Shown piece after piece: positions 8,775 through 16,634 of a stretch of 64,000 bases of DNA. The DNA lies in the NCBI RefSeq assembly GCF_002042965.1, contig NZ_MZNT01000008.1:186001-250000 (forward strand), written 5' to 3'. Below the pieces are notes generated by a model, which saw only the letters and a program-made list of their open reading frames with translations, searched no databases and had not been told where the DNA came from. The position numbers and the translations under genes are program-made. The DNA is from Paenibacillus sp. 32352. Its GTDB lineage: Bacteria > Bacillota > Bacilli > Paenibacillales > NBRC-103111. Numbering within the stretch: the first letter of the stretch is position 1; every line of letters begins with the position of its first letter.

Positions 8775-9429
8775 ACCGGAACTGATTATGGAGAACAACC
8801 CTGCTTCCCTGGCTTCGGAATCCTATCGCGCCCTAAGATTTAATATGGAAGCATTCGTTATGGACCAAGGGATACAAACAGTATCACTGACCTCGGCAGG
8901 AAGAGGAGAAGGGAAGACGACGACAGCCGTCAATGCAGCCATCGCTTACGCCAAGATTGAGAAAAAAGTGCTGCTCATAGATGGGGATTTGCGCAATCCT
9001 TCGCTTCACCGCCTATTCGGCGGAGACAACAGCAAAGGCTTGAGCGGCTATCTGATGAATCCGGAGATCCATGCCATAGATGATTACATTATGGAAACCT
9101 CCATCCGCAATCTCTCTGTCATTCCTTCCGGGCCCATTCCCAATTATCCTGCGGAGCTGCTGGCCTCCCAAGCCATGAAGCAGCTTCTCGAAGAGATGAA
9201 GTGCCGGTTCGATATGATTTTCATCGACAGCTCCTCCGTATTGTCGTTAACCGATGCCAAAATTGTGGCTGCCCAGTGTGACGGCGTGCTGCTGGTGGCT
9301 GAACACGGCAAGCTAAAAAAACAAGCGGCCAAAAAGGTGAAGGAGGAGCTTGAGCTAGCCAAGGCACGGCTGTTGGGGGTTGTTTTCAATAAAATTCATC
9401 CCAAGAACTCTGAGCTGCTTCTATATTAA
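8755..9429 (+). CDS. BY-type tyrosine-protein kinase (CpsD/CapB/EpsB family)
   Basis: This 224-residue cytoplasmic ATPase has the family's Walker A (GRGEGKTTT, about residue 50), Walker A' (VLLIDGDLRNP, about residue 80) and Walker B (MIFIDSSS, about residue 155). The family autophosphorylates on a C-terminal tyrosine cluster and governs EPS assembly. Here the C-terminus is short and ends in a single tyrosine (ELLLY), so the usual cluster is missing. Translational overlap with the co-polymerase gene argues for a stoichiometric pair. Confidence 0.9.
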   Translation: MSIPSAKPELIMENNPASLASESYRALRFNMEAFVMDQGIQTVSLTSAGRGEGKTTTAVNAAIAYAKIEKKVLLIDGDLRNPSLHRLFGGDNSKGLSGYLMNPEIHAIDDYIMETSIRNLSVIPSGPIPNYPAELLASQAMKQLLEEMKCRFDMIFIDSSSVLSLTDAKIVAAQCDGVLLVAEHGKLKKQAAKKVKEELELAKARLLGVVFNKIHPKNSELLLY

Positions 9430-9494
9430 TGGAATCCAAAAAAGAAGTGCCGATAGATAGATCATTGTTCCGAGAAGAGAGGGTAAGAACGACG

Positions 9495-10775
9495 ATGAGA
9501 AGAAAAAGGTTAGGACCGCATCGCCGAAACGTAAGAACGATCTGCATTTTGGCGTTGAGCTTTGTCATTATTGCGGGCTGCTCGGAGACGATACCGATAA
9601 GCTCGGATGGAAATGCCGCTGCCGTTCAGGCGCAGGGGCTGAAGAGCGTCAAGGTATCCAAGGTCACCAAGCAAAAAATCGGCGAGCCGATGGTTCATGC
9701 CGCCGATGTGCAGTCCTCTGTCCAATTCGACATTACCGCCAAAGCGGCAGGAGATATTGAGGCTATTTTAAAAGCCCGCGGCGATGTCGTTCAGGAGGGC
9801 GATGTCATCGTCCGCTTGAACTCCACCGAAGCCAAGTTCGAGAAAGAGAAGGCGGCCTTCGCCGTTCAGACGATCCAGGACGCTATCGCCAAGGCGAAGG
9901 AGAGAGCAAGAAAAGAGATGGAGAATCAGAAGCGGGAGCTTAACGACTCCATCAAGAAGCAGGAGCAGGCGCTGAATGATTTGACCCGCAATTATAATAA
10001 GACAAAAAATGACTACGAGGTCGGGCTGGCGAACAAAACGCAGGTTTATCAGATGGAGGTTCAGCTGAGAAACAGCCGGACCGATCTGGAGATGCTTAAG
10101 GAAAAGCTCGCCCGGTTGGAGCCTGTCGATGCAACCTCGGAGCTGGAGACACAGCTGAAAAACGCGCAAATGGCGCAGCTGCAGGTCGAGCAGTCGCTGA
10201 CTTATCTGGAAGTGAAATCCCCGGTCAGCGGCATATTAACCGAGCTTCCTTTTGAGGTGGGCATGAGTATTTCGGCCGGAACCAAGCTGGGGCTGGTTCA
10301 GAAGCTGGACCCGATCAAGCTTAAGGCGCAGCTGTCGGAAGCAGAGTGGAAATATGCCGACGGCAAGACGGAGATGGCCTACTACTTGCAGGGAGAAGCG
10401 CCGAAATCCAAGGCCAAGATCAGCTTCCTGTCCAAGGTAGCAAGTCCGGAGACCAAGGCCTATGAGATCAATCTGGATGTCCCTAATAAAGACATGGCTC
10501 TAAAGCCGGGGATGAAGGTATGGCTTCAGCTGACGGATGAGAAGGATCAAATCGTCCTGGGTGTTCCCACGTATAGCGTAATTAAGGATGGGCAGGATTC
10601 TTACGTTTATGTCCTATCCGGTGATATTGTCGAGAAGCGCCCGGTTCAGCTGGGCCGGCTCAACGACACGACTCAGGAGATTCTCTCCGGCGTGAAGGAA
10701 GGGGAGCTGGTCGTAGTAACTAACCCTGGCCAACTAAAGGATAAGGAACGGGTGCAGTACACCGTCGCAGAATAG
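9495..10775 (+). CDS. HlyD/MFP-type efflux adaptor lipoprotein
   Basis: Starting at ATG 9495 gives a basic n-region, a hydrophobic stretch and a lipobox-like 'IIAGC' (Cys about residue 30), fitting a membrane lipoprotein. The in-frame ATG at 9429, overlapping the kinase stop, would add a long hydrophilic leader. The protein then has a biotinyl-lipoyl half (DITAKAAGDIEAILKARGDVVQEGDVIVRL), a long coiled coil (about residues 110-230, K/E/Q-rich), the second lipoyl half (LTYLEVKSPVSGILTELPFEVG) and a beta-barrel domain. Adaptors of this class pair with ABC or RND exporters, but no transporter gene is adjacent, so its partner is unknown. Its place behind the EpsA/EpsB pair suggests a role in matrix export. 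Confidence 0.8.
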   Translation: MRRKRLGPHRRNVRTICILALSFVIIAGCSETIPISSDGNAAAVQAQGLKSVKVSKVTKQKIGEPMVHAADVQSSVQFDITAKAAGDIEAILKARGDVVQEGDVIVRLNSTEAKFEKEKAAFAVQTIQDAIAKAKERARKEMENQKRELNDSIKKQEQALNDLTRNYNKTKNDYEVGLANKTQVYQMEVQLRNSRTDLEMLKEKLARLEPVDATSELETQLKNAQMAQLQVEQSLTYLEVKSPVSGILTELPFEVGMSISAGTKLGLVQKLDPIKLKAQLSEAEWKYADGKTEMAYYLQGEAPKSKAKISFLSKVASPETKAYEINLDVPNKDMALKPGMKVWLQLTDEKDQIVLGVPTYSVIKDGQDSYVYVLSGDIVEKRPVQLGRLNDTTQEILSGVKEGELVVVTNPGQLKDKERVQYTVAE

Positions 10776-10801
10776 CAAAAATACAATTGGAGTGAACCGT
10801 A

Positions 10802-12514
10802 TTGAGAACAAAATGGAAACAGACGTTACTAATGGTCATTACCCTATTCTCCTTGCTCCTTCCCTCCGCATCGTATTTGGCCATAGCGGAAGAGGGGCTG
10901 CCGATAACGAAGGAATATTCGCTTAATTCATCAGTCAAGGCAGCTGTGAAAAGTATTCTTAATGAGCAGGTAGCGGAAGGGACCCGAATCGGGGCGGTTG
11001 TCCGCCTGACGAATGACGGGAGCCGATTAACCCGGGTGCCTGATTATGATGTCAGAGTCAAAACGGAGGACGGCGTGCTCTATACGCTGCGTCCCAGTGC
11101 CGATAATGTGATTGCCATTCAGCCGAAGGAAACGGTAGAACTCAGCTATATGATCGTTATTGACCGTGAGGATGCATTCTCGCTGGCCGAGATTTCTTGG
11201 GTTGACGTAGATGAGTTCGTGTCCCCAAGATCGGAGCAAACGATCGTGTCTATCCCTATCTCTTCTATAGAATGGAGAGGAGACACTGCCGTCTTCTCCG
11301 ACTCGCTTGCCAAGCGGCCTTGGGGGGAAAGTTTTACGATCCCGGTTCTATCTACCTCGCTGGAGTATAAGCCGGTTAACCTGAGCGAGGAAAATACACC
11401 TCAAGGGCCTAGAACGATCCTCGGGCTGCTGGCGACGAACCATAGCGATAAGAAAAAAGCGATACCGGACTTTCGCATCAACGGAAAATCCGATAAGAAG
11501 GTGTTCGCCGGTGTAAGGCTGGAGAAAGATCCGATCATGCTTGGTCCAGGGGAGCAGCAGTATATCCATTATGCTATTCCTGCCGGGAAGAAGGATGAGC
11601 TGTCCGGATTGACAGTGTTGACGCCGGAAAGCTTTGCCACCGATGACAAAACCAAAATCGAATACGCCATAGGCCAGTTCAATCTCTCTTTGCCGCAGAA
11701 TGAAGCTGAAGCCAATGCCGTAGATCAGCCCAAGATCTATGTATGGAACAGTCCGATTGAGTTTGATCCGCTGAATCGTGTCATTCAGCCTGAAATTTCG
11801 GTTTCCATGACATCCCTCCAAATGAATGAAAGCGTCGGAGGGGGCTTTAAAGCGGCGGTGGCCAAATTCAAGCTGACCAATCGCAGTGACCGGCCTATGC
11901 CTGTCCCTAAGTTCCAGGCTCAGCTGATGGGAGTCGATGGGACGAAGTATACGGGTACCCGCCAGAATGCCGTTGTGGAGACTCTGACTCCGAATGTCAG
12001 CTATGTCATGTACTATTCTTTTGTGCTGCCAAGCACTGAGAAGGGCGATCAGCTTGTCATGGAGATTTTGGACAGTGAAACCGTGGCCCCGTACAGCATT
12101 CCGATTGCAACCTTCAAGACCATGGTGAAGCCGGAAAAGTCGGAGGATGCCTCTCTCTCGTTCTATCCGTTCCAAATAAAGATTAACAGCTGGAAGGCCG
12201 AGGTGTTCTATGGCGCTGCCCGGGAAAGCTTCCCGTATTCCTATAAGCTGAGCATCGATATGGAGGTCAATCTTCAGGAGCAGGTTGTGGTCGATCAAAG
12301 CTTCCCGAAAATGAAGGTTGAGCTTGTCGATGACAAAGGGAAGGTGATTGGCTCCAAGACGCTTTCATTTAACGGGGAAAATCATGTGGGGACAGGAACG
12401 CAAACGATGAACATGGATTCGGTTCATTACGAATTTTCCAATTCCCTTCGTATTTATGAGACCGTCGATACGCCGTATGGCCAAGCGGAACGATTAATTG
12501 CAACGCTGCAATAA
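10802..12514 (+). CDS. Large secreted protein of unknown function (570 aa)
   Basis: The start is TTG at 10802, chosen because GGAGTGA lies 7 bases upstream. A signal peptide is evident (KWKQTLLMVITLFSLLLPSASYLAIAEE). The rest is predicted to be beta-rich, with at least three repeats of an Ig-like pattern: segments around 'VAEGTRIGAVVRLTNDG', 'TILGLLATNHSDKKKAIPDFRING' and 'AAVAKFKLTNRSDRPMPVPKFQAQL' share a 'xLTNxSxRxxPxPxF' core. I do not recognise a named family. It follows the adaptor gene by 26 bases and probably shares its operon. A surface or matrix-export accessory role is inference from context only. Confidence 0.75.
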   Translation: MRTKWKQTLLMVITLFSLLLPSASYLAIAEEGLPITKEYSLNSSVKAAVKSILNEQVAEGTRIGAVVRLTNDGSRLTRVPDYDVRVKTEDGVLYTLRPSADNVIAIQPKETVELSYMIVIDREDAFSLAEISWVDVDEFVSPRSEQTIVSIPISSIEWRGDTAVFSDSLAKRPWGESFTIPVLSTSLEYKPVNLSEENTPQGPRTILGLLATNHSDKKKAIPDFRINGKSDKKVFAGVRLEKDPIMLGPGEQQYIHYAIPAGKKDELSGLTVLTPESFATDDKTKIEYAIGQFNLSLPQNEAEANAVDQPKIYVWNSPIEFDPLNRVIQPEISVSMTSLQMNESVGGGFKAAVAKFKLTNRSDRPMPVPKFQAQLMGVDGTKYTGTRQNAVVETLTPNVSYVMYYSFVLPSTEKGDQLVMEILDSETVAPYSIPIATFKTMVKPEKSEDASLSFYPFQIKINSWKAEVFYGAARESFPYSYKLSIDMEVNLQEQVVVDQSFPKMKVELVDDKGKVIGSKTLSFNGENHVGTGTQTMNMDSVHYEFSNSLRIYETVDTPYGQAERLIATLQ

Positions 12515-12519
12515 AACTG

Positions 12520-12548
12520 TTGACACAATAATCGCAAGATGCTATTCT
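12520..12548 (+). promoter_or_regulatory. Promoter of the lasso peptide operon
   Basis: Consensus TTGACA (12520-12525), a 17-base spacer and TATTCT (12543-12548), starting 5 bases after the preceding stop codon. A SinR-type palindrome follows at the expected transcription start. Confidence 0.8.
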
Positions 12549-12554
12549 GAGATT

Positions 12555-12570
12555 GTTCTTAATAAAGAAC
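12555..12570. promoter_or_regulatory. SinR-type operator 1 of the lasso operon
   Basis: GTTCTTAATAAAGAAC has perfect 6-bp arms and differs from the window's perfect palindrome at one base. It covers the predicted +1 region, so bound repressor would block initiation. Confidence 0.7.
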
Positions 12571-12648
12571 AAAAACTGATCGTTATAGATAACAAAAGCA
12601 GCATACATTCCGCATTTTCTTGTGGAACCACTTTTTTCAGCAAATGTG

Positions 12649-12664
12649 ATTCGTTATTAAGAAT
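12649..12664. promoter_or_regulatory. SinR-type operator 2 of the lasso operon
   Basis: ATTCGTTATTAAGAAT lies 94 bases downstream of operator 1. The spacing is nearly the same (93) between the two operators of the first EPS operon. A weak GTGG/CCAC hairpin and a T6 tract (12632-12637) lie just before it. Confidence 0.5.
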
Positions 12665-12709
12665 AAAAAAGATTATTATCACAAAGCGTTACGGAGGAAA
12701 GAGGAAAGC

Positions 12710-14650
12710 ATGAGTGCCATAACAGGAATTTATCAGTTCGAGCAGGCACCGGTACCTGCGGAAGATGGGCGGACATTGATGTCCGGACTTCAGCACTTTC
12801 CTTCGGACGCTGTCCATACCTGGTCAAGCGGGCACATATTTCTCGGATGCCATGCGCAGCATATTACGCCGGAATCCCTTCGGGAGCGGCTGCCCTATTA
12901 TGATTCGGAGCGGCAGCTGGTCATAACTGCTGATGCCATCATCGACAACCGTCTCGCGCTATTCAACGCATTGCAGATTGATCACGGCAGGAGAGCCGAG
13001 ATAACGGACAGCGAATTGATCCTGCTTGCTTATGCCAAATGGGCAGAAGAGGCGCCGCAGTATTTGGCGGGTGATTTTGCCTTCATGATCTGGGATGCGG
13101 GAAAGCAGCGGCTGTTCGGGGCGAGAGACTTCTCCGGCGGGCGGACATTGTATTACTACCAGGATCATCTGCGCTTTGCTTTCTGTACGCTTATCCAACC
13201 CCTCTTATCCTTGCCATACACCAGGAAGACACTCAATGAGCAGTGGTTAGCCGAATACCTGGCCATCATAGGGATGACCGATGTGGTAGATGCATCATCT
13301 ACGGTTTACAAGGATATCGCCCAAGTGCCGCCTGCCCACAGCATCTCCATCGAAGGGAATCAAGTGACGCTGAAGCGATACTGTACTTTATCCGTGAAAG
13401 AGCGCTTAAAGCTGAAGTCCGATGACGACTATGTAGAGGCCTTTCAAGAGGTTTTCCGGGAGGCCGTCGCATCCAGACTGCGCACGAACCGGCAGGTTGG
13501 GGCTCAGTTAAGCGGGGGCCTGGATTCGGGGTCCATTGCCGGCTTCGCCGTTCAGGAACTGCGTAAGAGCGGCAAACCGCTGCATACCTTCAGCTACATT
13601 CCTCCGGGGAGTTTCGAGGATTTCACGCCGGATTATATTTTGACGGATGAACGGCCCTTCATCCAATCCATCGTGCAGCATGTCGGAGGGATTAACGCTG
13701 CGTACCACGATTTTGACGGAAGCGATCCTTATACGGAAATCGACAGCTTCCTGAGCTCGATGGAAATGCCGTACAAATTTTTTGAGAATTCCTTCTGGTT
13801 GAAGGGGATGTTCGAGAAGGCGCAGGAACAGAATGTGGGGGTGCTGCTAAACGGCGGCAGAGGCAATTTGAGCATATCCTGGGGATCGGCGATGGATTAT
13901 TACGGGGTCTTGCTGAAACGACTGCAATGGATCCGGCTGGCTCAAGAGCTGCACCTTTACAGCAAAAATGTGGGAGGGGCCCGCCTGCGCAGGCTGCCTG
14001 CCGTGGCCCGGACTGCTTTTCCTGTCATGGACCGTTTATTTCCAACGGCCGAGTCTTACAACTACCCCATGCTGATCAATCCGGACTTTGCCCGCAAAAC
14101 CGACGTGTTCAACAAGCTGAAGCAGCATGGCATGGACCAATCCGGATGGTTTGCCTCCCCTAATATATTCGAACAAAGGAAAAGCCACTTCGAGGAGCTG
14201 TTCCACTGGAATGCAAGCAATACGCTGGCAACCAAGCTGTCACTGCAATACTCGGTATGGAAGAGGGACCCTACCAATGATCTTCGGGTCATTCAGTTCT
14301 GCCTCTCTCTCCCGGAAGGCCAGTACGTGCAGAACGGCCTGGACAGGGCGCTGATCCGAAGAGCGACGAAGAACTTGCTGCCGGATAACGTAAGGCTGAA
14401 CCAGACCCTGCGGGGAGTCCAAGGAGCGGATTGGGTTCATCGCATCCTTCCGCATCATTCCTCACTCATTAGGGAGCTGGACGAAATGAGCAGGGATAGC
14501 GCGATATCGGAGCTTCTGAACGGCTCTTTGATCAGGAAGGGCATAGACAAGGTGAAAGCCGGTTTGCGTCCTGAAGACGCCACGAATGCCGAGCTGAAGT
14601 TTTTGATGCGCGGGCTGATTGTGTACCGGTTTCTTAAACAATGGACTTGA
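12710..14650 (+). CDS. Lasso peptide macrolactam synthetase (asparagine-synthetase-like, C protein)
   Basis: This is the ATP-dependent cyclase of lasso peptide biosynthesis, which adenylates an Asp/Glu side chain and forms the macrolactam ring. An N-terminal class-II glutaminase-like domain (to about residue 200) lacks the catalytic Cys2 (the protein begins MSAITG), as expected for an enzyme that uses the peptide's own amine instead of glutamine-derived ammonia. The synthetase domain carries the PP-loop SGGLDS at about residues 268-273. The length (646) is typical. It precedes the precursor gene by 15 bases and is the first gene behind the SinR-type promoter. The ribosome site is GGAGGAAAGAGG. 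Confidence 0.93.
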   Translation: MSAITGIYQFEQAPVPAEDGRTLMSGLQHFPSDAVHTWSSGHIFLGCHAQHITPESLRERLPYYDSERQLVITADAIIDNRLALFNALQIDHGRRAEITDSELILLAYAKWAEEAPQYLAGDFAFMIWDAGKQRLFGARDFSGGRTLYYYQDHLRFAFCTLIQPLLSLPYTRKTLNEQWLAEYLAIIGMTDVVDASSTVYKDIAQVPPAHSISIEGNQVTLKRYCTLSVKERLKLKSDDDYVEAFQEVFREAVASRLRTNRQVGAQLSGGLDSGSIAGFAVQELRKSGKPLHTFSYIPPGSFEDFTPDYILTDERPFIQSIVQHVGGINAAYHDFDGSDPYTEIDSFLSSMEMPYKFFENSFWLKGMFEKAQEQNVGVLLNGGRGNLSISWGSAMDYYGVLLKRLQWIRLAQELHLYSKNVGGARLRRLPAVARTAFPVMDRLFPTAESYNYPMLINPDFARKTDVFNKLKQHGMDQSGWFASPNIFEQRKSHFEELFHWNASNTLATKLSLQYSVWKRDPTNDLRVIQFCLSLPEGQYVQNGLDRALIRRATKNLLPDNVRLNQTLRGVQGADWVHRILPHHSSLIRELDEMSRDSAISELLNGSLIRKGIDKVKAGLRPEDATNAELKFLMRGLIVYRFLKQWT

Positions 14651-14665
14651 GAGGAGGTGAGAAAG

Positions 14666-14821
14666 ATGAAAAAAACATGGCAAAAACCTGTGCTTGAAGT
14701 GCTTGACGTGAACCAAACTATGGCCTCCACGGTTTATGGTGATTTCACTGACGAAGCTTATGTACCAGGAAAACCTGTTGATCCGAACAATCCTAGCACC
14801 TGGAAACGTTTCAACAGCTAA
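14666..14821 (+). CDS. Lasso peptide precursor (paeninodin family), 51 aa
   Basis: This short gene after GAGGAGGTGAG has the conserved Bacillales lasso leader MKKTWQKPVLEVLDVNQTM, closely like that of paeninodin (KP.LEVLDV..TMA). With Thr at the -2 position, cleavage after Met19 would give a 32-residue core beginning ASTVYGDF. The first acidic residue of the core is Asp7; positions 8 and 9 are Phe and Thr, so the usual Asp/Glu at 8 or 9 is absent and a 7-residue ring is predicted. The tail is long and Pro-rich (VPGKPVDPNNP) and ends WKRFNS. The C-terminal Ser matches the residue phosphorylated in paeninodin, and a kinase gene follows. A terminator-like hairpin follows the gene. Confidence 0.93.
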   Translation: MKKTWQKPVLEVLDVNQTMASTVYGDFTDEAYVPGKPVDPNNPSTWKRFNS

Positions 14822-14865
14822 TAGGCATTCAAGTATGTTTTAACATTTTCGGCATTACATATGTT

Positions 14866-14900
14866 AAAAGCCTTTATACAGATCACGTATAAAGGCTTTT
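14866..14900 (+). terminator. Hairpin between precursor and downstream lasso genes (attenuator)
   Basis: Perfect 14-bp stem AAAAGCCTTTATAC (14866-14879) / GTATAAAGGCTTTT (14887-14900) with a 7-base loop, ending in four T. It probably terminates part of the transcription so that precursor mRNA exceeds mRNA for the processing enzymes. Confidence 0.75.
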
Positions 14901-14933
14901 AATGCAAAAACGGCAGCAAATGGAGTGGAAGGT

Positions 14934-15866
14934 ATGTTACAGACGAAACACGAGGTCATCTATGAAGCTTTCGGGTTCCGCATTGCAAGCGAAATTCCGC
15001 TACCGGAATTACCGTGTGAGACTCGAAGGGTGGATGGCTCGGAAGTTGATATTGAGATTCGCAAGGGCGATAAAGGGAAGCTTGCCGACAAGCTGCATGA
15101 GTCTCCTTTCATGCATGTGGTTGAAGAGGGAGAAGTATTCTTTTATGTGCCGGATACCGCTTATTATTCCATACGGGATGGACGTCTTATCACGGTTTCT
15201 CCAGTTATCGGAGCTGACGAGGATTTAATCCGCCTGTATGTTCTTGGAACCTGTATGGGTGCTTTGTTGATGCAAAGAGGCATACTTCCGCTCCATGGCA
15301 GTGCCGTAGCGATTAACGGAAAGGTATATGCCATTGTCGGAGAATCGGGAGCAGGCAAGTCGACGTTAGCCTCTACCTTCCTAAGCCAAGGGTATTCGCT
15401 GGTCAGTGATGATTTGATAGCCGTCACGTTGTCCGAGGGGGGCAAGCAGCCCGTAGTGACCCCGTCCTACCCCCAGCAGAAGCTGTGGCAGGATAGCTTG
15501 GATCACTTAGGGATGGCAGCAGGAGAATACAGATCCATCTATGGGCGGGAAACCAAATTTTGCGTTCCTGTCGCTTCTCATTATGTCACGTCACCCCTGC
15601 CGCTTGCTGGAGTGATTGAGCTGGTCAAAACGGAGAATGAGCTGCGCCTGGCCCCCATAGGGAAGCTGGATAAGCTGCAGACCTTATTCTGCCATACGTT
15701 TCGTCCTTTTCTCATCCCCCGTTTGGGACTGATGGAGTGGCATTTCCAAACGACGTCCGCGATAGCCAATCACCTTTCCATGTACCAATTGAGAAGGCCG
15801 GAAACCCGGTTCACGGCTCCGCAATTAGCAAACCTGATATTAGATACTTTGTCCAGGGAGGATTAA
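14934..15866 (+). CDS. Lasso peptide kinase (HPr-kinase-like, PadeK type)
   Basis: The 310-residue protein has an HPr kinase/phosphorylase C-domain fold with P-loop GESGAGKST at about residues 136-144 and LHGSAVAI just before it. In the paeninodin pathway the homologue phosphorylates the precursor's C-terminal serine, and the precursor here also ends in Ser. The ATG at 14934 is preceded by GGAGTGG; the GTG at 14925 lies inside that site. It is the first gene after the attenuator, followed by the RRE gene 5 bases after its stop. Confidence 0.88.
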   Translation: MLQTKHEVIYEAFGFRIASEIPLPELPCETRRVDGSEVDIEIRKGDKGKLADKLHESPFMHVVEEGEVFFYVPDTAYYSIRDGRLITVSPVIGADEDLIRLYVLGTCMGALLMQRGILPLHGSAVAINGKVYAIVGESGAGKSTLASTFLSQGYSLVSDDLIAVTLSEGGKQPVVTPSYPQQKLWQDSLDHLGMAAGEYRSIYGRETKFCVPVASHYVTSPLPLAGVIELVKTENELRLAPIGKLDKLQTLFCHTFRPFLIPRLGLMEWHFQTTSAIANHLSMYQLRRPETRFTAPQLANLILDTLSRED

Positions 15867-15871
15867 GCGAG

Positions 15872-16168
15872 ATGGTCCAAAATCATAAAGTAGGCTTACA
15901 GGATTACTTTACCCAAGTTAAAGGCAACATTGTTAGCGATATGGGCGGCGAGAAGGTGATGCTCAGCATAACGAACAGCAAGTATTACAACTTGGGGGAA
16001 GTAGGAGGTGAAATTTGGAACTACTTGGGCACGGCTGCCGCCGCATCCGGGGAACAAATTGTCGCCGAGCTGATGTCGCAGTATGAGGTTGACCAAAGCG
16101 AGTGCGAGCAGCAGGTCGTGGCCTTTTTGGAGCACATGCTGGAGGAAGGGCTAATTCAGTGGGCTTAG
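15872..16168 (+). CDS. Lasso RRE protein (B1, PqqD-like)
   Basis: The 98-residue PqqD-like protein carries the winged-helix RiPP recognition fold: DMGGEKVMLSITNSKYYNLGEVGGEIWNYLG, then helices ending 'FLEHMLEEGLIQW'. The B1 subunit binds the leader peptide and delivers the precursor to the peptidase. ATG 15872 follows GGGAGG; the longer open frame upstream belongs to the kinase gene region. The gene overlaps the peptidase gene by 10 bases, typical of coupled B1/B2 expression. Confidence 0.88.
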   Translation: MVQNHKVGLQDYFTQVKGNIVSDMGGEKVMLSITNSKYYNLGEVGGEIWNYLGTAAAASGEQIVAELMSQYEVDQSECEQQVVAFLEHMLEEGLIQWA

Positions 16169-16623
16169 CAGGTAACGTTAGAAAATTTCTCCGGCTGGAC
16201 TTGGCCACGATGCTGCTGGCAACCGAAGCCTTGTTCTATTTGGGCTGGGCCCGGGTGCTTGTGGCGATGCCCTTCGCCAAGGTGGCGCCTTCGCTGGGAG
16301 CCTCCATGGAGGAAACGACACATCTTGAAACAGACAGCGATGTTGATGAGCTGATCAAGGTGAACAGTATCATTCGCGTGATGAGCAGGCATACGTTCTG
16401 GGAAAGCAAATGTCTGGTCAGAGCCATTGCGGCGTTAAAAATGCTCGAAAGACGCGGGATCGAAAGCACGCTTTACCTGGGGACGGCAAGAGACGAGCAG
16501 CGCAAAATGATTGCGCACGCCTGGCTGCGCAGCGGCCCGTTCTATATTACGGGAGCGGAGGAGATGGCCCGGTTCCAGGTCGTCGGCATGTTCGCCAAAC
16601 GGATTAGTCATAAAGGAAATTGA
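16159..16623 (+). CDS. Lasso leader peptidase (B2, transglutaminase-like)
   Basis: The 154-residue B2 cysteine protease removes the leader. Hallmarks are 'CLVRAIAALKMLERRGIESTLYLG' with the catalytic Cys and 'MIAHAWLRSG' with the catalytic His, followed by an acidic residue region. The GTG at 16159 is favoured by GGAGGAAGGG 8 bases upstream; the open frame back to 16102 is on top of B1. It overlaps the next gene region closely, consistent with one operon. Confidence 0.88.
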   Translation: MGLAGNVRKFLRLDLATMLLATEALFYLGWARVLVAMPFAKVAPSLGASMEETTHLETDSDVDELIKVNSIIRVMSRHTFWESKCLVRAIAALKMLERRGIESTLYLGTARDEQRKMIAHAWLRSGPFYITGAEEMARFQVVGMFAKRISHKGN

Positions 16624-16634
16624 AGGTGAGTAAA

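Noticed and set aside
11348..12298. 316-codon minus-strand frame opposite the large secreted protein
   Set aside because: No ribosome site, composition unlike a protein (His/Arg/Leu-rich mirror), and the plus strand has a signal peptide and a fitting operon position.
12710..14650. Reading the AsnB-like gene as a true asparagine synthetase
   Set aside because: The catalytic Cys2 is missing and the gene sits with a lasso precursor, RRE, leader peptidase, kinase and exporter, so macrolactam synthetase is the better call.
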